A stretch of DNA of 64,000 nt, taken from NCBI RefSeq assembly GCF_035946055.1, contig NZ_CP108364.1, positions 1,922,001-1,986,000 of the forward strand, written 5' to 3'. A program made the position numbers and the translations under genes. This stretch comes from Streptomyces sp. NBC_01341. Its GTDB lineage: Bacteria; Actinomycetota; Actinomycetes; Streptomycetales; Streptomycetaceae. Positions within the stretch are counted from its first letter, which is position 1. Every line of letters starts with the position of its first letter. Shown here piece after piece: positions 26,346-35,044 of this stretch. The notes below the pieces were generated by a model. It did no database searches. It was not told where the DNA came from and was given only the letters and a program-made list of their open reading frames with translations.

Positions 26346-26603
26346 ATGGGTTTCCTGGACAACCTGAAGGCCAAGCTGGCCCCGGCCAAGGAGAAGGTCG
26401 GCGACCTCGCGCAGCAGCACGGGGGCAAGATCGACCAGGGTCTTGACAGGGCCGCCCGCACGGTCGATCAGAAGACCAAGGGCAAGTACAGCGACAAGAT
26501 CGTGTCCGGCACGCAGAAGGCGAAGGACGCGGTCGACCGGCTGGGGCAGAAGGACGGTGGCGGCACCCCGCCGACGACACCGCCCGCGCCCCCCGCCGCC
26601 TGA
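26346..26603 (+). CDS. Small Lys/Ala-rich protein of the MT0933-like antitoxin family
   Basis: 85 aa. MGFLDNLKAKLAPAKEKVGD and GKIDQGLDRAARTVDQKTKG are characteristic of a family annotated as Rv0909/MT0933-type antitoxins in actinobacteria. It is amphipathic, highly charged, and ends in a Gly/Pro/Thr-rich tail. The start is the ATG at 26346 with GGAAGG nine bases upstream. No toxin gene lies beside it, so a toxin-antitoxin role is doubtful; it could act as a stand-alone stress protein. It ends at the strong palindrome 26614-26661. Confidence 0.75.
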   Translation: MGFLDNLKAKLAPAKEKVGDLAQQHGGKIDQGLDRAARTVDQKTKGKYSDKIVSGTQKAKDAVDRLGQKDGGGTPPTTPPAPPAA

Positions 26604-26613
26604 CGCACCGACC

Positions 26614-26661
26614 GCGCAGGGAGGGCCGAGCAGCCGTACGGCTGCTCGGCCCTCCCTGCGC
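26614..26661. terminator. 48-bp perfect palindrome between convergent genes
   Basis: Perfect inverted repeat of 24 bp per arm meeting at a central GTAC with no unpaired loop (symmetry centre between 26637 and 26638). It lies 10 bp after the rightward antitoxin-like gene and 11 bp from the end of the leftward dioxygenase-like gene, so a bidirectional terminator is the simplest reading. Confidence 0.8.
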
Positions 26662-26672
26662 CGTGCCCGGAG

Positions 26673-27392
26673 TCACGACCAGGTGGCGACGACGTACCCC
26701 ACGCCGTACGGCGCGTCCTCGTACAGCAGCCGCCCGTCCAGGTCCGCCCCGCCGGCCGCGCCCGCGAGCACCTGCCAGGGTGCCCGGCCGGACACCTTCA
26801 GCTCGTACGCGAGCGTCTCGTCCAGCGCGCCGAGTGCGGCGGCGTCCGCCGCGCCCAGGGCCCTGGCAGCCTCCGCGTCGAAAGCCTCGGCCCGTTCGTC
26901 CAGGTAACCCGGCGCCTTGACCGTCCGGCAGGCACTGCCATCGCCCATGACCAGCAGGGCGACCCGCTCCGCGCGGTCCGCGAGTTCCGCCCCGGCCCGC
27001 AGGCAGCGGTCGGTGGAGAGCGGCTCGCCGACCCCCAGCCCTTCGGCCGGCGCACCGTCCCAACGGGCGCGCTCCAGGAGCCACGCACCGACTGCCAGGG
27101 ATGCCGGGAGCCGTTGCTCCGGGGCGGCGGACGCGGCTGGTGTTCCACCCAGCCGCACGGTCAGGTCCACCCCGAAGCCCGCGAAGGAACCGGCCGATCC
27201 GGCGGGGAAGGGGACGAGGCCGTCCCGTGCGGCGGGCCCGGCCACGATCAGCAGGTCCGGCCTGGCCGCGGCGAGCACGCCCAGGGCGTCGAGACACGCG
27301 TTCCGCGCGGCATCGAGTTCGGGCCCGGCTCCCGCGGCCACCTCGGGAACCAGCAGGGGCGGGCAGGGGCAGACGGCTGCGGCGACAAGCAT
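26673..27392 (-). CDS. Class III extradiol dioxygenase subunit B-like protein
   Basis: 239 aa. The N-terminus LVAAAVCPCPPLLVPEVAAG and the interior LLVMGDGSACRTVKAPGYLDERA match the LigB-like fold protein conserved next to miaB in actinobacteria. True class III dioxygenases bind Fe(II) through two His and one Glu; the usual paired histidines are not evident here, since the N-terminal motif reads CPCPP rather than HxPP. Catalysis as a ring-cleaving dioxygenase is therefore doubtful. It starts 14 bp after miaB and is probably co-transcribed. Role unknown. Confidence 0.75.
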   Translation of the reverse strand: MLVAAAVCPCPPLLVPEVAAGAGPELDAARNACLDALGVLAAARPDLLIVAGPAARDGLVPFPAGSAGSFAGFGVDLTVRLGGTPAASAAPEQRLPASLAVGAWLLERARWDGAPAEGLGVGEPLSTDRCLRAGAELADRAERVALLVMGDGSACRTVKAPGYLDERAEAFDAEAARALGAADAAALGALDETLAYELKVSGRAPWQVLAGAAGGADLDGRLLYEDAPYGVGYVVATWS

Positions 27393-27406
27393 GCCGGTCA
27401 GCGTAC

Positions 27407-28921
27407 TCAGTCGACGGCGCAGCCCTGGGCCGCGGGCAGCGGGGCGGGCACACCGACACCGGGCAGGCCGAGCATCACTCCGGCGGGCTGCGCGGCCGGA
27501 GCGGCGGTGCGCTTCTCCCAGGCATCGCCCGACCGGGTGCGCCGGACGGCCAGGGGGGCGCCCTCGGCGAGCAGGTGGTGCGGCGCGGCGTAGGTGGTCT
27601 CGACGGTCACCACGTCGCCGGGGCGCACGTCCTGCGACGGCTTGGTGAAGTGGACCAGGCGGTTGTCGGGAGCGCGGCCGGAGAGGCGGTGCGTGGCGCC
27701 GTCCTTGCGGCCCTCGCCCTCCGCGACCATGACGTCCAGGGTGCGGCCGACCTGCTTCTTGTTCTCGTTCCAGGAGATCTCCTCCTGGAGGGCGGACAGG
27801 CGCATGTAGCGCTCCTGGACGACCTCCTTGGGGATCTGTCCCTCCATGTCGGCGGCGGGGGTCCCGGGGCGCTTGGAGTACTGGAAGGTGAAGGCGTTGG
27901 CGAAGCGGGCCTCGCGCACGGCGTGCATCGTCTGCTCGAAGTCCTCCTCGGTCTCCCCGGGGAAGCCGACGATGATGTCGGTGGAGATGGCGGCGTCCGG
28001 CATGGCGGCGCGCACCTTCTCGATGATCCCGAGGAAGCGCTCCTGGCGGTAGGAGCGGCGCATCGCCCTGAGGATCGTGTCCGAGCCCGACTGCATCGGC
28101 ATGTGCAGCTGGGGCATCACGTTCGGGGTCTCGGCCATGGCGGCGATCACGTCGTCGGTGAAGTCGCGCGGGTGCGGCGAGGTGAAGCGGACGCGCTCCA
28201 GGCCCTCGATCGTGCCGCAGGCCCTCAGCAGCTTGGAGAAGGCCTCACGGTCGCCGATGTCGGATCCGTAGGCGTTGACGTTCTGGCCGAGCAGGGTGAT
28301 CTCGCTGACGCCCTCGGCGACGAGGGCCTCGATCTCGGCGAGGATGTCGCCGGTCCGGCGGTCCTTCTCCTTGCCGCGCAGCGCGGGGACGATACAGAAC
28401 GTGCAGGTGTTGTTGCAGCCGACGGAGATCGACACCCACGCCGCGTAGGCGGACTCACGCCGGGTGGGCAGCGTCGAGGGGAACGCCTCCAGGGACTCCG
28501 CGATCTCGACCTGCGCCTCCTCCTGGATCCGGGCGCGCTCCAGGAGCACCGGCAGCTTGCCGATGTTGTGCGTACCGAAGACGACGTCGACCCAGGGGGC
28601 CCGCCGCACGATGGTGTCGCGGTCCTTCTGCGCCAGGCAGCCGCCGACGGCGATCTGCATCCCGGGGCGCTTCGTCTTCATCGGGGCGAGGCGGCCGAGG
28701 TTGCCGTAGAGCTTGTTGTCGGCGTTCTCACGCACCGCACAGGTGTTGAAGACGACGACGTCGGCGTCGCCGTCCGATCCCTCGGGGGCGCGCACGTAGC
28801 CGGCGCCCTCCAGCAGCCCCGACAAGCGCTCGGAGTCGTGGACGTTCATCTGGCACCCGTAAGTGCGTACCTCGTAGCTCTTCTGGACGTCCACTGCTTC
28901 GCTCCGGTTGCCGCTGGTCAT
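27407..28921 (-). CDS. miaB: tRNA-2-methylthio-N6-dimethylallyladenosine synthase MiaB
   Basis: 504 aa radical-SAM methylthiotransferase acting on i6A37 of tRNA made by MiaA. Auxiliary 4Fe-4S cluster cysteines lie in [30 protein letters not shown] and [12 protein letters not shown]; the SAM-cluster motif is [18 protein letters not shown] near residue 160; a TRAM domain (about 375-445) includes [10 protein letters not shown]. An Ala/Pro-rich C-terminal tail of about 35 residues ends the protein. ATG at 28921 without a strong ribosome-binding site. It is close to the divergent TAXI gene (99 bp between starts). Confidence 0.96.
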   Translation of the reverse strand: MTSGNRSEAVDVQKSYEVRTYGCQMNVHDSERLSGLLEGAGYVRAPEGSDGDADVVVFNTCAVRENADNKLYGNLGRLAPMKTKRPGMQIAVGGCLAQKDRDTIVRRAPWVDVVFGTHNIGKLPVLLERARIQEEAQVEIAESLEAFPSTLPTRRESAYAAWVSISVGCNNTCTFCIVPALRGKEKDRRTGDILAEIEALVAEGVSEITLLGQNVNAYGSDIGDREAFSKLLRACGTIEGLERVRFTSPHPRDFTDDVIAAMAETPNVMPQLHMPMQSGSDTILRAMRRSYRQERFLGIIEKVRAAMPDAAISTDIIVGFPGETEEDFEQTMHAVREARFANAFTFQYSKRPGTPAADMEGQIPKEVVQERYMRLSALQEEISWNENKKQVGRTLDVMVAEGEGRKDGATHRLSGRAPDNRLVHFTKPSQDVRPGDVVTVETTYAAPHHLLAEGAPLAVRRTRSGDAWEKRTAAPAAQPAGVMLGLPGVGVPAPLPAAQGCAVD

Positions 28922-29020
28922 GGGACAAGGGTAGGCGCTGGCGGGACCTCCCCCCTCCGCCTGAGGTCCGGCCCCGGTCCGGCCTGGCCAGGACGGGGCA
29001 CCGCCTGGCAGGATCGCGCC

Positions 29021-30016
29021 ATGCTCCACGCACTGTCCCGGGCCGGCCGGCGCCGCACCCTCCAGGGGGGCGCCGCCGCCGTCGTGCTCGGGCTGCTGCT
29101 GTGGTGGGTCCTCCCGCTCGGCGACGGGGAGCCGAGCGGCTCGCTCACCTTCTCCACCGGCGTACGGAGCGGGGTCTACCAGCGGTACGGGCAGCGGCTC
29201 GAGGGCGCGCTGGCCAAGGACATGCCCAAGGTGTCGATACGGCTGCAGAACAGCGAGGGATCGCAGCAGAACATCGAGCGGGTCGCCACCGGCAAGGCCG
29301 ACTTCACCATCGCCACCGTCGACGCGGTGGCCACCTACCTGCAGAGCGGCAAGCCCGGTGGCGAACGGCTGCGCGGGTGCGTGCGGCTGTACGACGACTA
29401 CGTGCAGCTGGTCGTGCCCCGGGGCTCGGACATCGAAAAGGTCTCGGACCTGCGGGGCAAGCGGGTCGGCGTCGGGCAGAGGGGATCGGGCGTGCTCCTC
29501 GTCGCCGACCGTCTCATGACGGCGGCGGGCGTCGACCCGTCCGCGGACATCACCCCGGTCGAGGCCGGCATCGACACGATGCCGCAGCGGCTGACCGACG
29601 GCGAACTCGACGCCTTCTTCTGGTCCGGCGGGCTGCCGACCGGCGCGGTGGAGGAGCTCTCGCAGAAGTTCGACATCAGGCTGGTGCCGCTGGAGGCGCC
29701 CCTGATCAGCAAGCTCCAGGCGGCGGGCGGATCCACCCGCCACTACAGGTCCGCCGTCATGCCGGCCGACGCCTACGACCACGCGCAGCAGGGCCAGGCC
29801 GTGCAGACGGTGGCGGTGGCCAACCTGCTGATCACCACGGACCGCACGGACCCGCTGATGACCGAGGCGTTCACCCGGACCGTGATCGACAGCCGGGACC
29901 GGATCGGACGCGAGGTGCACGCGGCGCAGCTGGTGGACCTGCGTACGGCGATCTACACCGATCCACTCGCCCTGCACGAAGGGGCCAGGCGGTACTACCG
30001 CTCCGCGAAGCCCTGA
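29021..30016 (+). CDS. Orphan TAXI-family TRAP-type solute-binding protein, membrane-anchored
   Basis: 331 aa. An Arg-rich N-terminus plus one hydrophobic span (about residues 17-33) without a lipobox cysteine suggests an uncleaved membrane anchor. The TAXI binding domain follows: [49 protein letters not shown] and [15 protein letters not shown] are diagnostic. TAXI proteins usually feed DctM/DctQ permeases; none is in the window, so it is an orphan. A structurally studied TAXI protein from Thermus binds glutamate/glutamine. It is convergent with gluK and just beyond it are gluR and gluABCD. A co-sensor role is inference. ATG at 29021 with GGCAGGA upstream. Confidence 0.87.
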   Translation: MLHALSRAGRRRTLQGGAAAVVLGLLLWWVLPLGDGEPSGSLTFSTGVRSGVYQRYGQRLEGALAKDMPKVSIRLQNSEGSQQNIERVATGKADFTIATVDAVATYLQSGKPGGERLRGCVRLYDDYVQLVVPRGSDIEKVSDLRGKRVGVGQRGSGVLLVADRLMTAAGVDPSADITPVEAGIDTMPQRLTDGELDAFFWSGGLPTGAVEELSQKFDIRLVPLEAPLISKLQAAGGSTRHYRSAVMPADAYDHAQQGQAVQTVAVANLLITTDRTDPLMTEAFTRTVIDSRDRIGREVHAAQLVDLRTAIYTDPLALHEGARRYYRSAKP

Positions 30017-30025
30017 GGCGTCCGC

Positions 30026-30053
30026 GCGGGCCCGGGCGCGCGGGCCCGGGCGC
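30026..30053. repeat. Tandem 14-bp palindromic repeat (terminator candidate)
   Basis: Two exact head-to-tail copies of GCGGGCCCGGGCGC (30026-30039, 30040-30053), each self-complementary in its core, placed 10 bp after the TAXI gene and before the convergent gluK end. It may fold into stacked hairpins that stop transcription. Confidence 0.55.
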
Positions 30054-30071
30054 GTGGGCTCGGACGGGGCT

Positions 30072-30145
30072 GGCCGGCTCAGACGGGCCGGGCTGAGACA
30101 TTGCGGGCTCAAACGTGCCGGCTCGGATGCGCCGGCTCACACGTG
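30072..30145. repeat. Imperfect tandem repeat of a GCCGGCTCANAC unit
   Basis: Five degenerate copies, spaced about 14-17 bp, of a unit like GCCGGCTCANACGTGC run from about 30072 into the gluK stop codon (30137-30139). The function is unknown; it could be a slippage-generated array in the 3' untranslated region. Confidence 0.5.
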
Positions 30146-31531
30146 CGGGGCGTCGCGCGGCACGGTGACCGTCACCAGCAGGCCGTGCGGCTCGTGCGTG
30201 CCGTAGCCGATCGTGCCGCCGCCCGCCGCGAGCAGGGCGCGCGAGATGGAGAGACCGAGACCGGATCCCTTGATGTTCTGGTGCCGTCCGCTGCGCCAGA
30301 AGCGGTCGCCGACGCGCTCCATCTCCTGCTCGGTGAGCCCGGGCCCCCGGTCGGCGACGGTGACGGTCGCACCGGTCCCGTCGGTGCCCGCCGTGACCCG
30401 GACCTCCTCGCCCCCGGGTGTGAACTTCAGCGCGTTGTCGATGACGGCGTCGAGCGCGCTCGAGAGGGCGATGGGGTCGGCCCAGCCGGTGACCGCGGGG
30501 GCGCCGTCCAAGGTCAGCGTGACACCCTTCTCCTCGGCGAGAGGGCGCCAGGCGGCGACCCGTTCGCCGGTGAGGGCGCCGATGTCCGTGAGGCGGAGGT
30601 CGGCCTCGGCGTGCTCGGCGAGCGCCAAGTCCAGCAGGTCGTCCAGGACGTTCGCCAGGCGCTTGCCCTCGGTGCGCACCGAGGCGATCTCCTCGTTGCC
30701 CTCGGGGAGTTCGAGCGCGAGGAGTTCGATGCGCAGGAGCAGCGCGGCCAGCGGGTTGCGCAGTTGGTGGGAGGCGTCGGCGACGAAGGCGCGCTGCTGT
30801 TCGAGCACGTCCTCGACGTTGTCGGCCATCTCGTTGAACGACCGTGCCAGGCGCCTGAGTTCCGGGGGCCCTCCGGACGCGACGACCCGGGAGCGCATCC
30901 TGCCGCTGGCGATGTCGTGAGTGGCCGCGTCCAGGGTCCGTACGGGCAGAAGTACCCAGCCGGTGAGGCGGAAGGCCGCGCCCACCGCCACCAGCATGGC
31001 CACGGCCTCGCCCAGCGCGATGAGCAGCCAGCCGCGCAGGGTCCTGGAACGCATCTCGCCGGTGGGGGAATCGGTCACGACGACAGCGACCACATCCCCG
31101 TCCCTGACCACCGGAGAGGCCACGGCGAGCCTGCCCCGCTGCCACGGCCAGACCTGTGCGGGGTCGTGGGACCTACGGCCGAGCAGGGCCTCCTGGAAGG
31201 CGCCACGGCCCTCCCCCTCGGCGGGCAGGGTCCAGTCGGACGGCGCCTTGGCGAGAGCCCTGTCGTCGCGGTAGAAGACGCCGGCCCTGATCCCGTACAC
31301 CGAGTCGTAGGAACCGAGTTCGGTCTGCAGGATCCGCCGTCGCTCGTCCGAGCCTCCGACCGGTTCGCTCACGAACTGGGCGAGGGCGGCGAAGCGCGCG
31401 GTGTCGTCGATGCGGTCGATGACGACGCGCTGCTGCTCGGCGGCGGCCACCCGCACGGCGAGCGGGAAGCCCAGGGCGAGCAGCACGGCGGCCATGAGGA
31501 CGATGAGCAGGGGGAGCAGGCGTGTGCGCAC
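30137..31531 (-). CDS. gluK: Sensor histidine kinase GluK (glutamate-responsive)
   Basis: 464 aa. TM1 (about 4-26), an extracytoplasmic sensor region (about 27-150), TM2 (about 163-188), HAMP, then HisKA with phospho-acceptor His in FVADASHQLRNPLAALLL (about residue 255), and a HATPase domain with N box DNALKFTPGG, ADRGPGLT and GSGLGLSIS. It starts with GTG 14 bp after the response regulator gene. Its position, divergent from gluABCD, matches the gluR-gluK system reported in S. coelicolor for glutamate sensing and uptake. The identity rests on synteny plus domain structure. Confidence 0.85.
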   Translation of the reverse strand: MRTRLLPLLIVLMAAVLLALGFPLAVRVAAAEQQRVVIDRIDDTARFAALAQFVSEPVGGSDERRRILQTELGSYDSVYGIRAGVFYRDDRALAKAPSDWTLPAEGEGRGAFQEALLGRRSHDPAQVWPWQRGRLAVASPVVRDGDVVAVVVTDSPTGEMRSRTLRGWLLIALGEAVAMLVAVGAAFRLTGWVLLPVRTLDAATHDIASGRMRSRVVASGGPPELRRLARSFNEMADNVEDVLEQQRAFVADASHQLRNPLAALLLRIELLALELPEGNEEIASVRTEGKRLANVLDDLLDLALAEHAEADLRLTDIGALTGERVAAWRPLAEEKGVTLTLDGAPAVTGWADPIALSSALDAVIDNALKFTPGGEEVRVTAGTDGTGATVTVADRGPGLTEQEMERVGDRFWRSGRHQNIKGSGLGLSISRALLAAGGGTIGYGTHEPHGLLVTVTVPRDAPHV

Positions 31532-31545
31532 AGGGCGTTGTGTCC

Positions 31546-32238
31546 TCAGCCCGACGGAGGCACGAGCCGGTAGCCGACGCCCCGGACGGTCTCGATCAGG
31601 GCGGGAAGCCCGAGCTTGGAGCGCAGCGACGCCACGTGGACCTCCAGCGTGCGCCCGGTCCCCTCCCAGCTGGTCCGCCATACCTCGCTGATGATCTGTT
31701 CCCGGCGGAAGACGACACCGGGCCGTTGCGCGAGCAGCGCGAGCAGGTCGAACTCCTTGCGGGTGAGCTGGACTTCGCGGCCGCCGACACTGACCCTGCG
31801 GGTGGGCAGCTCGATGCGGACGGGGCCGAGCAGCAGGGCCGCGAGCGGGGTCGGCCCGGTGTCCTCGACGGCCGTCCTGCGCCGGGCCACGGCGTGGATT
31901 CGGGCGAGGAGTTCGCCGGTGTCGTAGGGCTTCACGACGTAGTCGTCCGCGCCGAGGTTGAGGCCGTGGATGCGGGAACGGATGTCGGAACGCGCGGTCA
32001 CCATGATCACTGGGATCGCGGACCGCTTGCGGATCTTCCCGCACACCTCGTAACCGTCCTGGTCGGGCAGCCCGAGGTCGAGGAGCACGACTCCGAAGGG
32101 CTCCTTCTCGGCGGGCAGCAGCGCCTGCAGCGCTTCCTCGCCGCTGCGGGCGTGCACCACCCGGAAGCCGTGGCGTGCGAGAACGGCTGACAGGGCCGCC
32201 GCGACGTGGTCGTCGTCCTCGACGAGCAGAAGCCTCAA
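31546..32238 (-). CDS. gluR: OmpR-family response regulator GluR
   Basis: 230 aa from a TTG at 32238, fixed by the frame and GGAGGGGAGG just upstream. The receiver domain (1-118) has acidic pocket LLVEDDD, phospho-acceptor Asp in VVLLDLGLPDQDG (about residue 55), Thr in VTARSD and Lys in DDYVVKPYDTGE. The winged-helix DNA-binding domain (about 135-228) includes LTRKEFDLLALLAQRPG and the recognition-helix segment TLEVHVASLRSKLG. It is co-transcribed with gluK and divergent from gluA; the S. coelicolor counterpart activates gluABCD. Longer in-frame upstream sequence does not look coding. Confidence 0.87.
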   Translation of the reverse strand: MRLLLVEDDDHVAAALSAVLARHGFRVVHARSGEEALQALLPAEKEPFGVVLLDLGLPDQDGYEVCGKIRKRSAIPVIMVTARSDIRSRIHGLNLGADDYVVKPYDTGELLARIHAVARRRTAVEDTGPTPLAALLLGPVRIELPTRRVSVGGREVQLTRKEFDLLALLAQRPGVVFRREQIISEVWRTSWEGTGRTLEVHVASLRSKLGLPALIETVRGVGYRLVPPSG

Positions 32239-32592
32239 GACCCCTCCCCTCCGTTCACGTTTCCGGGTCCCCTTTTCCGGGACAGCGGAAACTATCCGTG
32301 ATGGCCGGCGGAAGTTCCGCCGGGTGAACCTTCGCGTACGGCGACGATTCACGCCATCCCGCATCAGGGCATCCACTCCGATGACGGGTACGCCAGTCAA
32401 GACCCTCCCGGTTACCAGCGGGTTTCCGTTACCCACCCGGTACGCCGATGAGCGGGCCGTGGTGTCCCGTTCACGCGGTGTGTCCGGCTGAGGCCGGATC
32501 GTTATGCTCAATTTCCGCTCAGATGTAATGACGTTCGTCGCACTGCGTCACTAGGGTCCTTCCCTAACCGAGGAGGACGGAGCAAGAAGCCG
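32239..32592. promoter_or_regulatory. 354-bp gluR-gluA divergent promoter region
   Basis: No gene. It must hold promoters for gluRK (leftward) and gluABCD (rightward) and probably the GluR operator. Seen: a direct repeat TTTCCGGG at 32260-32267 and 32274-32281 (14-bp period), and a perfect 9-bp inverted repeat with a 1-base centre, CCGGCGGAA-G-TTCCGCCGG, at 32305-32323. Either could be the regulator site. Confidence 0.55.
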
Positions 32593-33378
32593 ATGAGCGG
32601 AGTGTCAGTGACCAAGGCCGCCGAGGATGCCGCACCTGCGGGAGACGACCTTGTCGTACTGAGCAACGTCAACAAGCACTTCGGCGCGCTGCATGTGCTC
32701 CAGGACATCGACCTGACCATCGCCAGCGGCGAGGTCGTCGTAGTCATCGGACCCTCCGGGTCCGGGAAGTCCACGCTGTGCCGCACGATCAACCGCTTGG
32801 AGACGATCGACTCGGGCGCGATCTCGATCGACGGCAAGCCGCTGCCCCAGGAGGGCAAGGAGCTCGCCAGGCTGCGTGCCGATGTCGGCATGGTCTTCCA
32901 GTCGTTCAATCTCTTCGCGCACAAGACGGTGCTCGAGAACGTGATGCTGGGCCAGACCAAGGTCCGCAGGACGGAGAAGAAGCTCGCCGAGGAGAAGGCC
33001 CGGGCGCTGCTCGACCGCGTCGGGGTCGGCGTACAGGCCGACAAGTACCCGGCGCAGCTCTCCGGAGGCCAGCAGCAGCGCGTCGCGATCGCCCGCGCAC
33101 TGGCCATGGACCCGAAGGTCATGCTCTTCGACGAGCCCACGTCGGCGCTCGACCCGGAGATGATCAACGAGGTCCTGGAGGTCATGCAGCAGCTGGCGCG
33201 GGAGGGGATGACCATGGTCGTCGTCACCCACGAGATGGGCTTCGCCCGTTCCGCTGCCAACCGGGTCGTCTTCATGGCCGACGGAAAGATCGTCGAAGAG
33301 GCCACGCCGGACCAGTTCTTCAGCAACCCGCGCAGCGACCGGGCCAAGGACTTCCTGTCGAAGATCCTTCACCACTGA
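32593..33378 (+). CDS. gluA: Glutamate ABC transporter ATP-binding protein GluA
   Basis: 261 aa polar-amino-acid ABC ATPase: Walker [10 protein letters not shown] (about residues 53-61), Q-loop MVFQSFNLF, signature [15 protein letters not shown], Walker [16 protein letters not shown]-loop VTHEMGFA. The order ATPase, binding protein, permease, permease matches Corynebacterium and Streptomyces gluABCD for high-affinity glutamate uptake. ATG at 32593, 62 bp before gluB. It is the first gene of the operon and lies opposite gluR. Confidence 0.95.
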   Translation: MSGVSVTKAAEDAAPAGDDLVVLSNVNKHFGALHVLQDIDLTIASGEVVVVIGPSGSGKSTLCRTINRLETIDSGAISIDGKPLPQEGKELARLRADVGMVFQSFNLFAHKTVLENVMLGQTKVRRTEKKLAEEKARALLDRVGVGVQADKYPAQLSGGQQQRVAIARALAMDPKVMLFDEPTSALDPEMINEVLEVMQQLAREGMTMVVVTHEMGFARSAANRVVFMADGKIVEEATPDQFFSNPRSDRAKDFLSKILHH

Positions 33379-33440
33379 CCCGCACGGCTGGTCCAGTGCC
33401 GGCTGAACACTCACATCGCGTCAACCCGAGGAATTCCATC

Positions 33441-34277
33441 ATGCAGCTTCGCAAGGTCACCGCCGCGTCCGCCGCCGTGCTCGCTCTCGCCCTCACCGCC
33501 ACCGCGTGCGGCTCCGACGACAAGGACGACGCCGCGGGCGGCGGTGGCAAGATCACGATCGGTATCAAGATCGACCAGCCCGGTCTCGGTCTGAAGACGC
33601 CGGACGGCAAGTTCGCCGGCTTCGACGTCGACGTCGCCACGTACGTCGCCAAGGAGCTCGGCTACGACGCCGAGAACATCAAGTTCGTCGAGACGAAGAG
33701 CGCCGACCGCGAGACCGCGATCGAGCGCGGCGACGTGAAGTTCATCGCCGCCACGTACTCCATCAACGACGAGCGCCTGCAGAAGGTCGACTTCGCGGGC
33801 CCGTACCTCCTCGCGCACCAGGACGTCCTCGTCCGCGCGGACGACGACTCCATCAAGACGCCCGCCGACCTGAACAACAAGAACCTCTGCTCGGTCACCG
33901 GTTCGACCTCCGCGAAGAACGTCAAGGAGAAGCTGGCCCCGAAGGCCCAGCTGCAGAACTACGGCGGCTACTCCGAGTGCCTCACCGGCCTGGAGAACAA
34001 GGCCATCGACGCCCTGACGACGGACGACTCGATCCTCGCCGGTTACGCGGCGCAGGACGTCCACAAGGGCAAGTTCAAGCTGGCCGGCTTCAAGATGACC
34101 AACGAGAACTACGGCATCGGCCTCAAGAAGGGCGACGCCGACCTCAAGAAGAAGATCGACGCCGCGCTGACGAAGATGGTCTCGGACGGTTCCTGGGACA
34201 AGGCGGTCGAGACCAACTTCGGCCCCGCCAACTACAAGAACGACCCCGCGCCGAAGATCGGCAACGTCGTCAAGTAG
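33441..34277 (+). CDS. gluB: Glutamate-binding lipoprotein GluB
   Basis: 278 aa family-3 solute-binding protein. The signal peptide ends in the lipobox LTATAC (about residues 18-23), giving a membrane-tethered lipoprotein. ITIGIKIDQPGLGLKTPDGK, GFDVDVATYVAKELGY and the DRETAIERGDVKFIAATYS region form the amino-acid-binding lobes. It captures glutamate for GluCD. ATG at 33441 with GAGGA upstream. An 11-bp hairpin in the gap to gluC (34316-34342) may give this gene higher mRNA levels than the permeases. Confidence 0.94.
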   Translation: MQLRKVTAASAAVLALALTATACGSDDKDDAAGGGGKITIGIKIDQPGLGLKTPDGKFAGFDVDVATYVAKELGYDAENIKFVETKSADRETAIERGDVKFIAATYSINDERLQKVDFAGPYLLAHQDVLVRADDDSIKTPADLNNKNLCSVTGSTSAKNVKEKLAPKAQLQNYGGYSECLTGLENKAIDALTTDDSILAGYAAQDVHKGKFKLAGFKMTNENYGIGLKKGDADLKKKIDAALTKMVSDGSWDKAVETNFGPANYKNDPAPKIGNVVK

Positions 34278-34315
34278 GGCTCCACTCTCCGGACGGTCCG
34301 AAGCCGGGCTGACGA

Positions 34316-34342
34316 GGTGCGCCGCCGCCGAGGCGGCGCACC
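34316..34342 (+). terminator. Intercistronic hairpin between gluB and gluC
   Basis: 11-bp perfect stem (34316-34326 with 34332-34342), 5-base loop, inside the gluABCD operon. Such structures after binding-protein genes commonly act as partial terminators or 3' stabilisers that raise binding protein over permease levels. Confidence 0.6.
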
Positions 34343-34375
34343 GAGCCCTCCCCACACGTGGAAGCACGGGAGATC

Positions 34376-35044
34376 GTGTTCGACTTTCTTGAAGGTTACG
34401 ACCTACTGGGGGCCTTCTGGGTGACGGTGAAACTCACCGTCTACTCCGCCCTCGGTTCCCTCATATGGGGAACGCTGCTGGCCGGTATGCGGGTCGGCCC
34501 GGTCCCCTTGATGCGCGGTTTCGGTACCGCTTACGTGAACATCGTCCGCAACATCCCGCTGACCGTCATCATCGTCTTCGCCTCGCTGGGCCTCTTCCAG
34601 ACCCTGCAGGTCACCCTCGGTGGCGGCGGCAACTTCGAGGTCATCAACTTCCGGCTCGCCGTGCTCGCGCTGGCCCTCTACACCGCCGCCTTCGTGTGCG
34701 AGGCGCTGCGGTCGGGCATCAACACGGTGCCGGCCGGACAGGCCGAGGCCGCGCGTGCGCTGGGCCTGAGCTTCGTCCAGGTGCTGCGGCTGATCATCCT
34801 CCCGCAGGCCTTCCGCTCGGTCGTGAACCCGCTGGCCAACGTGCTCATCGCGCTGACCAAGAACACCACCGTCGCCGCGGCGATCGGCGTTCTCGAAGCG
34901 GCGACCCTGATGAAGTCGATGATCGAAGCAGAAGCCCAACTGATCCTCATATCCGCCGTCTTCGCGTTCGGATTCGTCTGCCTCACCCTCCCGACCGGGC
35001 TCCTGCTCGGCTGGGTGAGCAAGAAGGTGGCGGTGAAGCGATGA
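34376..35044 (+). CDS. gluC: Glutamate ABC transporter permease GluC
   Basis: 222 aa from the GTG at 34376, chosen because orthologues begin MFDFLEGYD; a GTG at 34358 would add six residues but has no ribosome site. A HisM-type permease with about five membrane spans. The EAA loop is seen as ALRSGINTVPAGQAEAARALGLS (split for reading), contacting GluA. Its stop overlaps the gluD start (ATGA), so translation is coupled. Confidence 0.92.
   Translation: MFDFLEGYDLLGAFWVTVKLTVYSALGSLIWGTLLAGMRVGPVPLMRGFGTAYVNIVRNIPLTVIIVFASLGLFQTLQVTLGGGGNFEVINFRLAVLALALYTAAFVCEALRSGINTVPAGQAEAARALGLSFVQVLRLIILPQAFRSVVNPLANVLIALTKNTTVAAAIGVLEAATLMKSMIEAEAQLILISAVFAFGFVCLTLPTGLLLGWVSKKVAVKR

Noticed and set aside
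27407..30112. 901-residue fusion of miaB with upstream sequence
   Set aside because: Everything beyond 28921 is antisense to the TAXI gene and non-protein-like; MiaB orthologues begin at the ATG 28921 sequence.
30072..30145. CRISPR-like array
   Set aside because: The units are 14-17 bp, degenerate and without unique spacers, and no cas genes are in the window.
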